From Breviolum minutum Mf 1.05b.01 (Eukaryota; Sar; Dinophyceae; Suessiales; Symbiodiniaceae), in NCBI GenBank assembly GCA_000507305.1, contig DF240856.1, positions 1-64,000 of the forward strand: a stretch of DNA of 64,000 bases, given 5' to 3'. The notes under the pieces are model-generated. The model was not told where the DNA came from. It saw only the letters and a list, made by a program, of their open reading frames with translations, and searched no databases. Positions within the stretch are counted from its first letter, which is position 1; each line of letters starts with the position of its first letter. Shown here one piece after another: positions 35,963-47,224 of this stretch. Both the position numbers and the translations under genes were made by a program.

Positions 35963-36274
35963 TTACATCCTTGAACTGTAGATAACACCAAAGATACACC
36001 CCGTATTTACCCGAAATGAAATCTCAATCCCTCCTCTCATGTTCCATCCTTCACTTAACACCTCCAAACACAAACCCCTCAAACCCTCGGGTTTCAAACT
36101 TCTCATTTTTTTTCGCCCTGGCGTAGGGGTGGTGAGCTCGCTCACATCAATCTCAGGAAAAGCTCCAAAGGGCAATTTGTAGCAAATGCAGCTTGCATCA
36201 TAGTCAGTGCTATCTGATGGAACATGATCCAGGAAATTGCCATAGACATCCTCAGATGAAACGAGGTCTAACAT
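35963..36274 (-). CDS. small unrecognised ORF or exon
   Basis: An ATG at 36274 opens 103 codons beginning MLDLVSSEDVYGNFLDHV, with an acidic first third, a middle region (DVSELTTPTPGRKKMRSLK), and a less convincing end. It converges tail-to-tail with the plus-strand exon 35684-35948, leaving 14 bp. Upstream, a family B element begins 27 bp away, so a promoter would have to lie beyond or within that element. No function assigned. Confidence 0.3.
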   Translation of the reverse strand: MLDLVSSEDVYGNFLDHVPSDSTDYDASCICYKLPFGAFPEIDVSELTTPTPGRKKMRSLKPEGLRGLCLEVLSEGWNMRGGIEISFRVNTGCIFGVIYSSRM

Positions 36275-36300
36275 CAAACTTTGATCAATTCGAAAAAAAA

Positions 36301-36399
36301 GACCTCCCTGAAACTAACAGATAGCATCTAAAATGCATGGGTTTCCAAGTTCGGAAACTCCTTTTCCAGGGAGTCTATTTTCTAGTTTCAGGGAGGGTA
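36301..36399. mobile_element. MITE-like family B copy
   Basis: GACCTCCCTGAAACTAACAG at the left and CTAGTTTCAGGGAGGGTA at the right around CCAAGTTCGGAAACTCC. Confidence 0.72.
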
Positions 36400-36803
36400 A
36401 TCAAAAGACACTTTTTGGGGATGTCAATTGGGTCAAAGATATAACAATTGAGGCTTAAAAAGGGATGTTGGGGAGTTCCCAACATCACTACCTTGTCTCC
36501 ACATGGCTCTCTCTCTCTCTCTCGACCGAATTTTTGTGGTGAAAAATCTTGGGAGGTCATAGGCCGATGGGCCAGGGAGAACTCCCAAATCACACTGAGA
36601 TTCGTTTCATTTTCTCGTTGGAAAAAACATGGATTAAACCTCAAACCTCCCTTAAGAACTATATAACATGGGGGGTTAGCTTCCAGGAAGTAACCGTTCA
36701 GGGTATATATGGCTGTGCTCGTTCCCTCCTTTCAAAAGCCTTCAACCTGGAAAATAACTCACAAAGGATTGTTGGTGGCCAGGCCATGGTAATTCCTATC
36801 ACA

Positions 36804-36905
36804 TTAGATCCATGGGACCCGAGCGGTATATTCACCTGCATTGATCCCATAAAAATCAACCCTTTCATGTAGGTAAATATACCAATCCCATGGATCCGTC
36901 ATGGG
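36804..36905. mobile_element. MITE-like family C copy
   Basis: TTAGATCCATGGGACCCGAG at the left and ATACCAATCCCATGGATCCG to ATGGG at the right. Confidence 0.72.
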
Positions 36906-37017
36906 TATGGTAATCCTTCTCAAAAGAAATCCTATGTTTTTAGAACCTCTACTCAGATGTGCTTTGAAACTTGCGGGGGTAGTCCGTTCATTGCTCATTG
37001 CTCCCTATTTTGATTGC

Positions 37018-37088
37018 CAAGCGCTCCGTATACCTCTCCGTATACCTCTCTCCCTTCCAAGCGCTCCGTATACCTCTCTCCCTTCCAA
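37018..37088. repeat. short 28-bp tandem repeat
   Basis: The unit GCGCTCCGTATACCTCTC, extended by TCCCTTCCAA, is present twice, and CTCCGTATACCT is repeated once more inside the first unit. Confidence 0.85.
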
Positions 37089-37439
37089 ATACCAAATAGT
37101 CTATTTGATTTCTTAAGAGATTAGATTTTTCCCCAACACATCATGTCAGTCCTAAATGTCCTTAACTATCCATGGCGCTGTTAGATTAGATTATTACCGA
37201 CCAGAACATCATGGCAATCAACTACCACAATTCAGAAATCTAGGCAAACCAAACCGGCAAAACTGTGGTTTGCAAAATCACCGATCGTAAAACAAAAATT
37301 GGTCCCTTCTTTCGGATGATGCTGATTTTCACCCATAGCAGGAACCTGATATCCAACCATTGAGAAATCTTTGGCTATTCATTGAATGATGAACCAAACC
37401 TTTACGTTTGAAAAATGTTTATCTTAAACAAAAACATCC

Positions 37440-37540
37440 CATACCTTGCGGGGAACTAACATATCCGTTCCCAAAACACTTTTGAAGATGATTTCCCTTT
37501 TCTTAAGGTGGGAAATATGTCTTCGTTTTCCTGGAGGGTA
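37440..37540. mobile_element. MITE-like family B copy
   Basis: GCGGGGAACTAACATATCCG at the left and ATATGTCTTCGTTTTCCTGG to AGGGTA at the right, with GATGATTTCCCTTTTC inside. Belongs to the ATATCCC subfamily together with 52089 and 62564. Confidence 0.65.
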
Positions 37541-37790
37541 AATTTAAAAAACCGGTTGTTTTGGAGTTTGGAACTCAAATATACAGTAAGTCAAAAATGT
37601 ACATGGAAAACAGTCCCTACATATTGGCTTCAAATGGAACCTCCGTTTCACCTACCAACCTCGGGTAGCAAGTCACTGAATGCCAGGAACGATAGCGACG
37701 CGGCGTGGTGTCGATGGTTGGAGAACTCTGCCTGACTGGAAGAGTTGACCAAATCCGATGGCTTAAAGAGTTGATGTACACTTTGACTTT

Positions 37791-37888
37791 CTAGTTGCTG
37801 GTTTCAACCCATCTGAAAAATATTAGTCAAATTGGATCATTTCTCCAGGTAGGGGTGAACATAAAAAATATTTGAAACCACCACCTAG
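37791..37888. mobile_element. MITE-like family A copy, well preserved
   Basis: CTAGTTGCTGGTTTCAACCC at the left, GGGGTGAACATAAAAAATAT, and TTTGAAACCACCACCTAG at the right. Confidence 0.82.
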
Positions 37889-39277
37889 ACTTTGACTTGT
37901 GTTTTTCTTGTTTTTTCTGTTTGTTCTGTTGACAAAAAGTGTTTTTGTTTTTAAGGTTGCTGTTGTTTTTTCTACTGATTGCTGGTTGATTTGTTCAAGT
38001 TTCTGTTGATGTTGTTGATCTACGGTCCATGGTCGGCAAGAAAAAAATAGAATCAAGAAAGCACCGCAAATAGCAGTAAATTCTGAGAAAGTATGGGTCT
38101 TGGGGGGGGGGCTACCATATATATATATATATATATGTACACAAACAGCTTTTAACCTTGCCAATCAACGACAAATACGACAAGAAGTCACACACCCTGA
38201 GGACAGGACCCTGAGGATGTCCCTTACTGATGAAGATTTAAAAAAAACGCCCAAAACCAGCTTTAGTCATACTAAACCCCCAAAACCTATCCAAACATCA
38301 TTCTAGAAACTAGCCAACAGTACGTATTTTTCGTCATCGCTTTGGAAACTTCACAAATGGGGTTGCAATTAAAAAAAAATGTGTCAACCAGCCAAAACAC
38401 ACAGGAAAGGTACATGTGCAGGGCAAAATTTCATCAATTTGTCCATGTAAAGAACCTACCCTGTAAAGGCTTATATCTCACCCTCTTCAGGGTCAACGTG
38501 TCTTCAACGTTCGCCGTTAAGCGACACCACCAAGTCCGCCAGTTGCGCTAAGGTGGAGCAATGATCGAAGCCTAGGCAACACAAGGTCACTCGGGGAAGG
38601 GAAACGGTGAAGAGTCACAAGTTGTTGCTTATGTTGTATGTACCTGTACGTATGTATGCATATTATGTAGATATCATTACATAGCAAATGTTTATTGGTG
38701 AGGTTTGAAGCATATAGATCGATGTATATATATATAGCACTGTCGCTGCAATTGTATGACATATGGAAACCTAAACAAGTTTTAGTTCATGTGAGATTTT
38801 AGGTGTGTTTTACTGTATACTATTAACTCTTATATTATATAACCATAATTACAACTACAAATAACATGGTGTTCACGAATACTCTATGATAGTAAGATAT
38901 GATTGGATCCTTTGCCAAGGACGACTGTTCCAAGTCCATGGATTTGTACCAAAAAACAACACAACAGACTCAGCGGCAACGAAAAAAAGACCATCTCAAC
39001 TAAGCGGCTCTTCAAATTGAATTGTGTCTTGAAGCTGCCATTGCACCAATCCCTGTCAAACCGCGCAAACTGTCAAGAGAATCAAGGAAGCACCAAGATA
39101 GTTAGGTCGACCATGGCGTTTTGCCACTGAAAGAGGATATCTGGAACTTGGCAAAGGTGAACCGTACTACCCAAGTACTGCCCAACATTTTGACGTATAG
39201 CAACTTGAAAAAAACGATTGTAAAACATCTCGGTAAAGACATGTACCAAAAAACATCCAAAGAACATATCCATATCT

Positions 39278-39446
39278 CCATAGGATTCATGTATGGTACA
39301 TTTTTACCTACCATTTAGTTGATTCTTTTATGATAGAAAGTGGGATTACCTACCATTTAGTTGATTTACCTACATCTATCATCTACCATAAAAATTCAGT
39401 TTTCATGTGGGTAAATATACCGTTCCTCCCATGGATCCGTAATGGG
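39278..39446. mobile_element. MITE-like family C copy with internal duplication
   Basis: CCATAGGATTCATGTATGGT at the left and CCATGGATCCGTAATGGG at the right. The segment ACCTACCATTTAGTTGATT occurs twice in the left half, making this copy about 70 bp longer than usual. Confidence 0.68.
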
Positions 39447-39940
39447 ATAGCAATTTCATCTGCCGAGGTCATAGACTTAGCATCGTTTTTTTTTGCATGT
39501 TTTTTTTTGCCAAAATATACAAAGTAAATCTATGTATATCGAACATATATGTAATGTATATCAATAATATATATATGTATAACTCAATATAAGTAAATTG
39601 AAAATTAATATACATATAATATAAATATGGTGGTTATTTTTTTTTTAGAAGGGCAGGTTCTGAAGAAACTTCAAAGGAACAAATGTGATGGTGACTTTAT
39701 TTTTGATGTATCTATTATATACTATATTAAGCCTCACTGAAAGTTTGCATGAGCAACTTGAAGATCTCTCCACTGAAAGGGGCACCACATGGGTGAAACA
39801 ACAACGACACATACGACTCTGTGATGCCTGAGCAAAAGCCGGGTGATGCCATTTTCCTCCAGTACAGAGCAAAGCTCATCTCCATGGAACTCCACTTTTT
39901 TACCTCAAAGCTATATAGGCAGTTCGAGAGCTAAGATTGA

Positions 39941-40025
39941 GGATAAACTCATCCCACCTGTAATGATGGGAATCCTTATAATGGGTATATAAACCCTTAC
40001 TATTTGTGTTGATGAGTTTATCCCC
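39941..40025. mobile_element. MITE-like family H copy 1
   Basis: GGATAAACTCATCCCACCTG at the left and GTTGATGAGTTTATCCCC at the right, around GAATCCTTATAATGGGTATA. A half-copy lies at 57990-58057. Confidence 0.66.
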
Positions 40026-40770
40026 TATTCTATGGAAATCATGAGAGTTTGGACCCTAGCACTAGGAACGAATGGTGGTAGCTCTGGGATATTTGTTTGC
40101 TCCTTACTACGGTTGGGGCAACTGCTTGGGAGTTTAGATTTAGATACCCAAACAGATCTGCTGTTTCTCCATGTCAAATCATCTGTGGATCTTCCCCCTA
40201 AATCTTTCAGGTTATGCAATTTCCAGGTAGCAACGGTACGGAAAAAAAAACACCTTTGGCCAGTTGTGTCATGTGGCCTTCTCTGCTACATCAACACTGA
40301 TGTACTACGAACTGTACTAAATGTATAAGATTGTATAAGTACGGCACACACACCCTCCAAGAAAACTAAAAGACATCCCACCTTGAGAAAAGGAAAAAAC
40401 AGAATCATCGACTCAAAAAAACATGCCAACAACCAACAACCAACTTTCTTTTCCCCCGAAAAAAGTTGGGATATTATTTGTCCACCTTCACCACCAGGAC
40501 ACTGGCACCATGTAAGGATCCAAGCTTGGATAATTCATGTAGAAAATTGCCACGGAATTGACGCTTCCTTTCTCCCATCAGACTACCGATGTAAAACGTG
40601 AAGGCCACCAAGCCCGCGAAAATCACCTTGACAGGATGGATGGATGAGAACCACAAGGGGGAAGGTTTATATCCATCGCTCCATCCATAGATGTTGTTGA
40701 GGGGGGTGGTGGGTAACCTAATGTTCTCATCTAACAATATGGTTTATATAGCTGGCGTTGTTGAGGGAAT

Positions 40771-40873
40771 ATTGGAAGTTTAACAGCTCGGCCCTGCAAA
40801 TAGGCCTTCCCAAAAAGGAAAGGAACGTCTTCCAATCATCATTTTCCAGGCTATGTTAAACTTCAGGGGTGTA
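40771..40873. mobile_element. MITE-like family B copy
   Basis: TATTGGAAGTTTAACAGCTCG at the left and GCTATGTTAAACTTCAGGGG to TGTATA at the right, with CGTCTTCCAATCATCATTTT inside. Confidence 0.68.
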
Positions 40874-40963
40874 TATGGTTGTTTACCATAATAGATAAGA
40901 TACTTTCTTCGAATAATGGTGGCTGTTTTCTGAAACCAAAGTGTATATACTTACATACATTTA

Positions 40964-41086
40964 TCTGGCCAAATGGAATAATCGTTCACCAACCTAGATT
41001 TCCCTGAATTCAGTGGATTTCCCTTCCAAAAAGCTACCTTTTGGAGGCACAAAACTCGTGTTTTCGGTCGCTATAATTTGACCAGA
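40964..41086. mobile_element. MITE-like family M copy 2, inverted
   Basis: Begins TCTGGCCAAATGGAATAATC and ends CGCTATAATTTGACCAGA. Read on the minus strand it matches 16036-16162, sharing AACACGAGTTTT and CCTTCCAAAAAGCT. Confidence 0.7.
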
Positions 41087-41225
41087 ATGGATAGATGAGA
41101 TCAAAAGATTGGATTCGATTTTGGTTGAAAGCTTTGAAGAAAAGGGAGGGATGGGGGTTTCCTAAAATGGTGGTACCCCAAAATGGATGATTTGGGGGTA
41201 CCATTATTTTCGGAAACATCCATAT

Positions 41226-41323
41226 CTAGTTGGTGGTTTCAACCCCTTTGAAAAATATTAGTCAAAATGGAAACCTTTCCCAAGTAGGGGTGAAAATAAA
41301 AAATATTTGAAACCACCACCTAG
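41226..41323. mobile_element. MITE-like family A copy, well preserved
   Basis: CTAGTTGGTGGTTTCAACCC at the left and TTTGAAACCACCACCTAG at the right around AGTAGGGGTGAAAATAAAAA. Confidence 0.84.
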
Positions 41324-41659
41324 TGAAAGGATATCAAAAGGGTGGGTAAATGGTAGAAACAAACGTCGACGCATTTTAGTTGGCAGGAAATTTGACACGT
41401 CCACTTCTATAGCAGGTGAATTATGTCTTTGCCTTTAGTTCGGGGGGGTATGTAAATACTACCAAGCCCACCAGTTTACCAATTTACCCAAAAAAACGCC
41501 ATTGACTGACAAGGATAGGATTCGACGTGGATGCAATCGGATGAAAAGAACATCCACAACCAAAAAGATGTCGACGATTAATCGAAGCAATTCAATGCAA
41601 TTCAAGGGTAAAGGCTCTTTTTCACTCGCTTGGAGTTATAAAAAATTCCCCTAAAATTC

Positions 41660-41771
41660 ACACTCCCTGGAAGTTTAACAGTTCGCCACCGAAAATTGGC
41701 CGGGCCCCGAAAGGAAGGGATCCTCTTCCAACCTTTGATTTTCAGGTGCTATGTTGAAGTTTGGGGGTGTA
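41660..41771. mobile_element. MITE-like family B copy
   Basis: CACACTCCCTGGAAGTTTAAC at the left and CTATGTTGAAGTTTGGGGGT to GTA at the right, with GGATCCTCTTCCAACCTTTG inside. Confidence 0.72.
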
Positions 41772-42207
41772 CTCTCTCTACATGGAACATTCGGCCAATT
41801 TGCCTTGGGAGCCACCCGATTTGTCACCAGATTTGGATTCCTGAAATTTTCAGTTTTTTTTAGGATTGATTGACCTGGGTCATACATCTAAAGCATCTCA
41901 TCAAAGACAGGCACAGGGTTTGCCATAAAGCTCACCCAACAACTCAAAATGTCTAGCAAACCGAAAACTAAAACTACACCGGCATATCAAACAAACCCAA
42001 ACTGGTGGCAACCTTACCATATCAAACAGGATGATCAATTAGTTGGGTAAGATTGTTTAATTTCACCAGCAAATTTATGTAGAAAAATATGGTGAGAATT
42101 CCAGATTCACCACTGTTTTTGACCTTTCTTTTGGGAGAGTTTGAGGGTTTGCGGCTTGGTCGCGATGCTCAACTTCAAAAACCGATCTTTGAGGCAACAA
42201 AAACTGT

Positions 42208-42329
42208 ACTACCCGGAAAATTAACGGCTGGAACCTGAGAATACGGGCCCCCTGGAAAATCACAAAATCATCTGAACCAAGTCCCATCATTTTCAGGTTT
42301 CAAGCTGTTTTCATCTTCCGGGGGTGTAA
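42208..42329. mobile_element. MITE-like family B copy, diverged
   Basis: TACTACCCGGAAAATTAACG at the left and TCATCTTCCGGGGGTGTAA at the right, with CCCCCTGGAAAATCAC inside. Confidence 0.55.
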
Positions 42330-42490
42330 CTTAACCACCAATGATCCAATGAATCTCCAAGTCACTTTGGTAGGTAGGAGACAACTGATCACCAGGCATA
42401 TGACCAGAAGGTATGCCATGATAGAAGAAACATCTTGATCTTTCCAGGTGATCAAATTCCTCACCATAGCAGCTGTGGCCATTGGTTCCC

Positions 42491-42560
42491 GGGTTGGTTG
42501 GATGGTTGGTTGGTTGGTTAGTTGGTTGGTTGGTTGGTCGGTCGGTTGGTTGGTTGGTTC
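42491..42560. repeat. (GGTT)n microsatellite
   Basis: GGTT units with a few substitutions (GGAT, AGTT, GGTC). The reverse complement of the CCAA motif that forms the 300-bp run at 13576. Confidence 0.9.
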
Positions 42561-45500
42561 CCCCAAGATTTTTTAGCAAATCTTAGGCTAGTCCTAAAAC
42601 TCCGCCCTAAAGTTTTAGAAGTTATTATCAAGATTGTTAGCACGAATTCAGCCAGTATGTTTGATGGGTGTTTCAATGCTGAGAATCATAGGCCTTCCAT
42701 CATTACTACGATATCTGCACTTGGAGATGACTTTCCAGAGAACATTCTGTCAACGGCTGCCGGATCGCGGTGATCTGAAACAAAAAAACAAACATAGCAA
42801 GACGCAGCTAAATCAATCTGTCAGTTTTTTTCAATGAGAATTGTCGAGTCTTTCAACCACAAAAACTTTGGAGTAAGATACGAAAACCCAAAATCTCAAC
42901 AACAACAAATCAACAAGAAACATAATTGCTAATTTTCCCAACCATTGCATGCACCCATATGTTTCATCATAATATGTACATCAATCTATCTGTTGTTTAA
43001 AAAATATGTGTATATATTTCTTTTGTCAAATCCAAGCTTCTTGTGCTTTTCCAGCATGCTGAGAACAAAGTCCACCTTGGATTCCACACCATTTCAAGCA
43101 AAACCAATCTCGTCTGACAAACCATACCTGGATATTTTCCAACCCAAACCAACTTTTCCTGAAAGACCTTTCACTGCTGGCTGCTACTGCAGTTCATCAT
43201 CTTCCAGGAGAAGCTTAGGACCCACACCTTTGAAACTATAGATATGGAGATACTGGTGAAGGGAAGGGAATCTTCTCGATTCATGTACTCACCCCATCCA
43301 GCATCCTCCCCTGTTTCAGGTTTCGAGAACTCCTTGCAAAACCCATCATGGCCCAGGATGAAGTCAGCTGAGGTTACTTGAGACACTACCCAAACATGCT
43401 TGGGGTTTTTGGGGCACCTTTCTCATATCCTGTAACCTTTCCTTTCCAATCACCCAATTCACGCTCCAAAGTGACATCGTTGCGGATGGACAGGTACAAC
43501 TTTACATAACGATTTAACCTGAGCGCAAAGTTGAAAAAACTGCAGAGTGTTGTACAACTCTATTCTCCCAATAGTGGAGCGAGCTATGTACCTATACCAA
43601 TACACTAAGTCAACAGGACTTTATGATGATTGTCACACAGAAAAACTCGTCCCAAAATTTTCCTCGAATGAGTCAACCTACTTACCTGGGCGGAGCTACC
43701 GGGTAACCCCTCCCCCTCCCCAAAAAAAGGGTCCCCCCCAAGGTGGGAGCGCGGTAGCCAGGAGTTCTCACCATAAAAAGTTTACAGGTTTGGCAAAACA
43801 ACGGGTAGCTGACACGGGAACTGACTGAACTTGGAAATATCATTGAAATACTAATCAAAGCACCAGGTGAGGTCGCTTGTCGTCCTTAACCATCCAACAC
43901 ATTTTATCATTTTGTTTCAAAACATAAATTTAAATGCTTATTTGATATTATTTGCCCTAAGAACTCAAACGGAATAGGGGGTGAAGCGTCAAATTTTCAG
44001 TTGGAAAATTGATGCATATCTTGGATTTCTCCAAGATGATACCTTTAGAAATCCTGATGTGAACTTCAGCATTTCACTGTTGTGAACCTGTCCCACAAAG
44101 TTTGGAAAACAAAGTCGTAACTACAATCCAGACCCACGTCCTTCAGTCCCTTCTTGTTGCAAGTTCCCTATTTTCTCTCTCATTTAAGGGCAGCCCCTAC
44201 ATCGGCTTTTTTTGGACACCAAACAAAAGCAAACTACACCACCCCTAAAAAAACCAACATCACCAAACCACCAAACTCCATGTCTGGCCGGCTGAAACTG
44301 ATCTATATACCAGGTGATTCAAAGTGACCTGTTGATCCCCTATTTCGAGGTCACCAACAACCATTTCAAGGGTCACTTAACCATCCCAAAAAGGTCACAA
44401 AGACTGCTAAAGGTATATACTTGTCAAAATGGATCATTTCCCCAAAATAGGGGTGAAACTTATGTTTTTTTTGAAACCAGCACCTAGATATACGTATAAA
44501 TATCATCAAATATCCATCAGTTGCTCCCAACCTGAAGTCGGACAAAAAACAGTAAAACACATCCCCCCAACTACCGCCAAGTGGAGCCAAATTTTCGGGG
44601 GTAACAAAAAACTCAAACAGAAAAAAACAACCTTATCTGGATAAGGGACATCCAAATAGATTCACCAACCCTGAAATGCTCAGGTTATTTTTGGACTCGT
44701 TTTTTTTGTTTTTTCCCTCGAAGTTTTTCGACAAAAATTACCAGATTTAACTCACCTCCTTTGCCCACTCTGCCTACGCACCCCCGAACAGGTGAAACTT
44801 TCCAGGATGCTGCTAAAAAAGGCTACCGTTTGACCCTGCAAATATATACCAGTCTATAAATATCATATACATAACAAATCGTAACAGTCTGGTATACAAC
44901 ATCATATATTGTACAAACAAATTTCAGTATGTCTCAAAATCAAAATGACCAAAAACACCTGGAAAGTCAATTTTGGATGGCTCTTCTGGTTTTGCGACCT
45001 TTCCATTGAAGTGTTCAGAATCCGAATTTTTGCGTATCTTATCCTTAAAAACTTGTGATTTTTTCGTTGCTTGGCTGATTAATTGGACTTAGTATATACC
45101 CCCAGATGCGACCCATGGGATGGGAATGTGTACCAAGCCGTTTCCCTTGGCATAGACTTGATGTAGGTACATAATCCATACATTCGGCGCATCTGGATTT
45201 TATAAATTAAAACTTGAAAACTCCCCCAATAACTGACATATTGGATATACGTATATTTCTATCATTTTTTGGTAAAACATCATCTTCCCAAAAATTATAA
45301 ATCCTTGGCCTGATTTAAGGCCAGTTTGGGTAGGAATTCCCTTACTAAACTACCTTTTGGGGTGACCAACCGGCTGTTTTCCCTTGGTGTTGTCCCGTTT
45401 TACCCGTCGTGCTCCGTTAAGCCGGTGCCGTTAAGGCGCTGGTCATTCTCCGTCAAGGATGACTCCACGGGAGGTCCCGCGGTTGGTCGACCCGACTCTT

Positions 45501-45569
45501 CGAAGGGTTGGGCATCAGCCCTGAGTCGTCAAGGATTCGCTGATACATTCCCGGAGGGGATTCCCATAC

Positions 45570-45660
45570 CCATACAATCCATGGGACTGGTATATTTACC
45601 TACATTTATCTAATTTTTATGGTAAATGTAGGTAAATATACCATACAAGGATCCTATGGG
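45570..45660. mobile_element. MITE-like family C copy in a composite block
   Basis: CCATACAATCCATGGGACTG at the left and ATACCATACAAGGATCC to TATGGG at the right, with a near-perfect stem ACCTACATTTA / GTAAATGTAGG. Confidence 0.78.
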
Positions 45661-45683
45661 ATAGGATCCCATGTATCCCCATT

Positions 45684-45816
45684 TCCTGTTGATGGTTGGA
45701 AGACATCCCAAGGCCAACCACCGTTTGGATGGTGGAATAAACCCTGTAACACAATGGGGATATTTATGGATATTTACCATATCAACTGGTACAGGATTTC
45801 TGAACCATCAACAGTA
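45684..45816. mobile_element. MITE-like family D copy in a composite block
   Basis: CCTGTTGATGGTTGGAAGAC at the left and GGATTTCTGAACCATCAACAG to TAG at the right. Confidence 0.74.
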
Positions 45817-45906
45817 GGATCCATGTAGGGTATAGTTTCCTACATGAATGGTTGATTTTGATGGGATCAATGTAGGTAAATATACCAGTCCCATGGATCC
45901 TATGGG
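45815..45906. mobile_element. MITE-like family C copy abutting family D
   Basis: TAGGATCCATGTAGGGTATA at the left and ATACCAGTCCCATGGATCC to TATGGG at the right. Its left end merges with the right end of the family D element. Confidence 0.74.
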
Positions 45907-46085
45907 ATCCTGGTATTTTTACCTACCAGCATCTTCCAAAACGGGTGCTGTTTGAACCCTAAGTGATGGTGTTTTTTTTTGGCACTCCAAACACCATCCA
46001 TTTGGCACCCCTTGGAAGATCCAGGTATATTTGGCATCAATTTAAGGTAAATGTAGGTAAATATTACATGGATCCGTAATGGGCT
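45903..46085. mobile_element. family C element carrying a nested inverted repeat
   Basis: GGGATCCTGGTATTTTTACC at the left and GGTAAATGTAGGTAAATATT to ACATGGATCCGTAATGGG at the right. The middle is interrupted by a second stem ATCTTCCAA...TTGGAAGAT (about 45931-46020), suggesting one element inserted into another. Confidence 0.66.
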
Positions 46086-46149
46086 TTGTGAACCGAATCC
46101 AGTGTTGAACCCTTGATGTTTGGACCACTTATGAGTTAACTATCACCGA

Positions 46150-46310
46150 TTCAAGCTCAAGTGAGCCACGAAAAAACCCTCCCTACTTTCCATTATACTG
46201 TTTGTTTAATAGGGATCCTTATAATGGTGTATTATAATGCCTATATAACTGGGGAGTATAATGCCCTATATACCCCAACCAACCATGGTTTTTTTCATTG
46301 CTCAAGTGGT
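46150..46310. mobile_element. MITE-like family E, most complete copy
   Basis: The left end CAAGCTCAAGTGAGCCACG, then TTTCCATTATACTGTTTG, leads into the AATAGGGATCCTTATAATGG core; the right part reads CCCCAACCAACCATGG and then TTGCTCAAGTGG. This shows that the family E termini lie beyond the AACCAACC arms. Confidence 0.7.
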
Positions 46311-46477
46311 GCAAAAAACTTCCTGAAGAACAACTCAGCTAATTTTTGGTTACTCAACCATTTCGCATAATATGCATACGATAGTCATCGATAATCCCAT
46401 CTACCAGGATTTTATGATGGCATTGCTCCTTTGAATCACCCCAGAGCAATGTAAATTCCAACATCTTATGGAACCTA

Positions 46478-46590
46478 CCCTCCCTGAAAACTAACATGGC
46501 ACCTGAAAATAGGTGGTTGGAAGACTAATTCGTTTCAATTCAGGGCCTGGCCTATTTTCAGAGGCGAACTGTCAGTTTTAGGGTGTAACA
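46478..46590. mobile_element. MITE-like family B copy
   Basis: TACCCTCCCTGAAAACTAAC at the left and CGAACTGTCAGTTTTAGGG to TGTAA at the right. Confidence 0.72.
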
Positions 46591-46814
46591 GCAACAAACC
46601 ATAACTAGTCCGATTTTGAAGTAAGAGTGCATCGCTCGTTTTGGGAGGAAAGTAGGTGAAGAATTAAGGAATGTTTTCAGCACTAGGGTGCCCCGTGGAA
46701 AAACCAATTAACTGGGAAGGGAAACATCCCAAAGAGGGTCATTATATTACCAACTACCAACCCATGCATGATTATCCGCAAAATCGGCATACTGCTGGTT
46801 CGATCCCCCCAACA

Positions 46815-46917
46815 TTACCCTAGGTTGCATGGGGGTGGTATATCTACCTACATTGATCTACTTGAAATCAACAATTCATGTTGGTAAATATACCAATTTC
46901 CACGGATTTCCTACGGG
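46815..46917. mobile_element. MITE-like family C copy, diverged
   Basis: CATTACCCTAGGTTGCATGG, GGTATATCTACCTACATTGA, and TTGGTAAATATACCAATTTCC to ACGGGT. Confidence 0.55.
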
Positions 46918-47224
46918 TTAGGGTCCTATTTTCCATGATGCCCTGTTGAAGGGGATTTTCATCACCCTGCAACTTCAGGAACCTCCCCAAAAGCATTCAA
47001 TCAGCTCCAACCAGTTATGGCATACATGTTCCGGAAAAAAATAAAGGCTGCTTCACCTAAAACATCCACCCTAAATTGAAAAAACCCAACATAATCCATC
47101 CACCATCCACCCATTTTTTTGGGTTTCAAGTTTCAACCAGTATTTAAATCTTCATATTTTCCAAGGTGTAACTGTTTTTTTTTCCCCCCAAAAAAACTCC
47201 GGGGTTTCTTATGTTTTTTCATCA

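Larger units (their letters stand above)
36400..47220. other. noncoding, MITE-bearing intergenic DNA
   Basis: No convincing gene. Apart from listed elements it holds (CT)n at 36508-36525, a truncated family A element (44419-44487), a GTGACC...GGTCAC segment (44323-44398), a short inverted repeat TTTCCTAAAATGG/CCATTATTTTCGGAAA (41158-41216), and a GC-rich patch at 45380-45550 whose plus frame (VKDDSTGGPAVGRPDSSKG) might be an exon relic. Confidence 0.5.

Noticed and set aside
42300..42579. Repeating N/Q/P/T frame near 42491-42560
   Set aside because: Again a (GGTT)n/(CCAA)n repeat; the rest of the frame overlaps a family B element.
46790..46812. GGTTCGATCCCCCC as a tRNA T-arm
   Set aside because: No A-box, anticodon arm or acceptor stem could be matched upstream; an isolated B-box-like word only.
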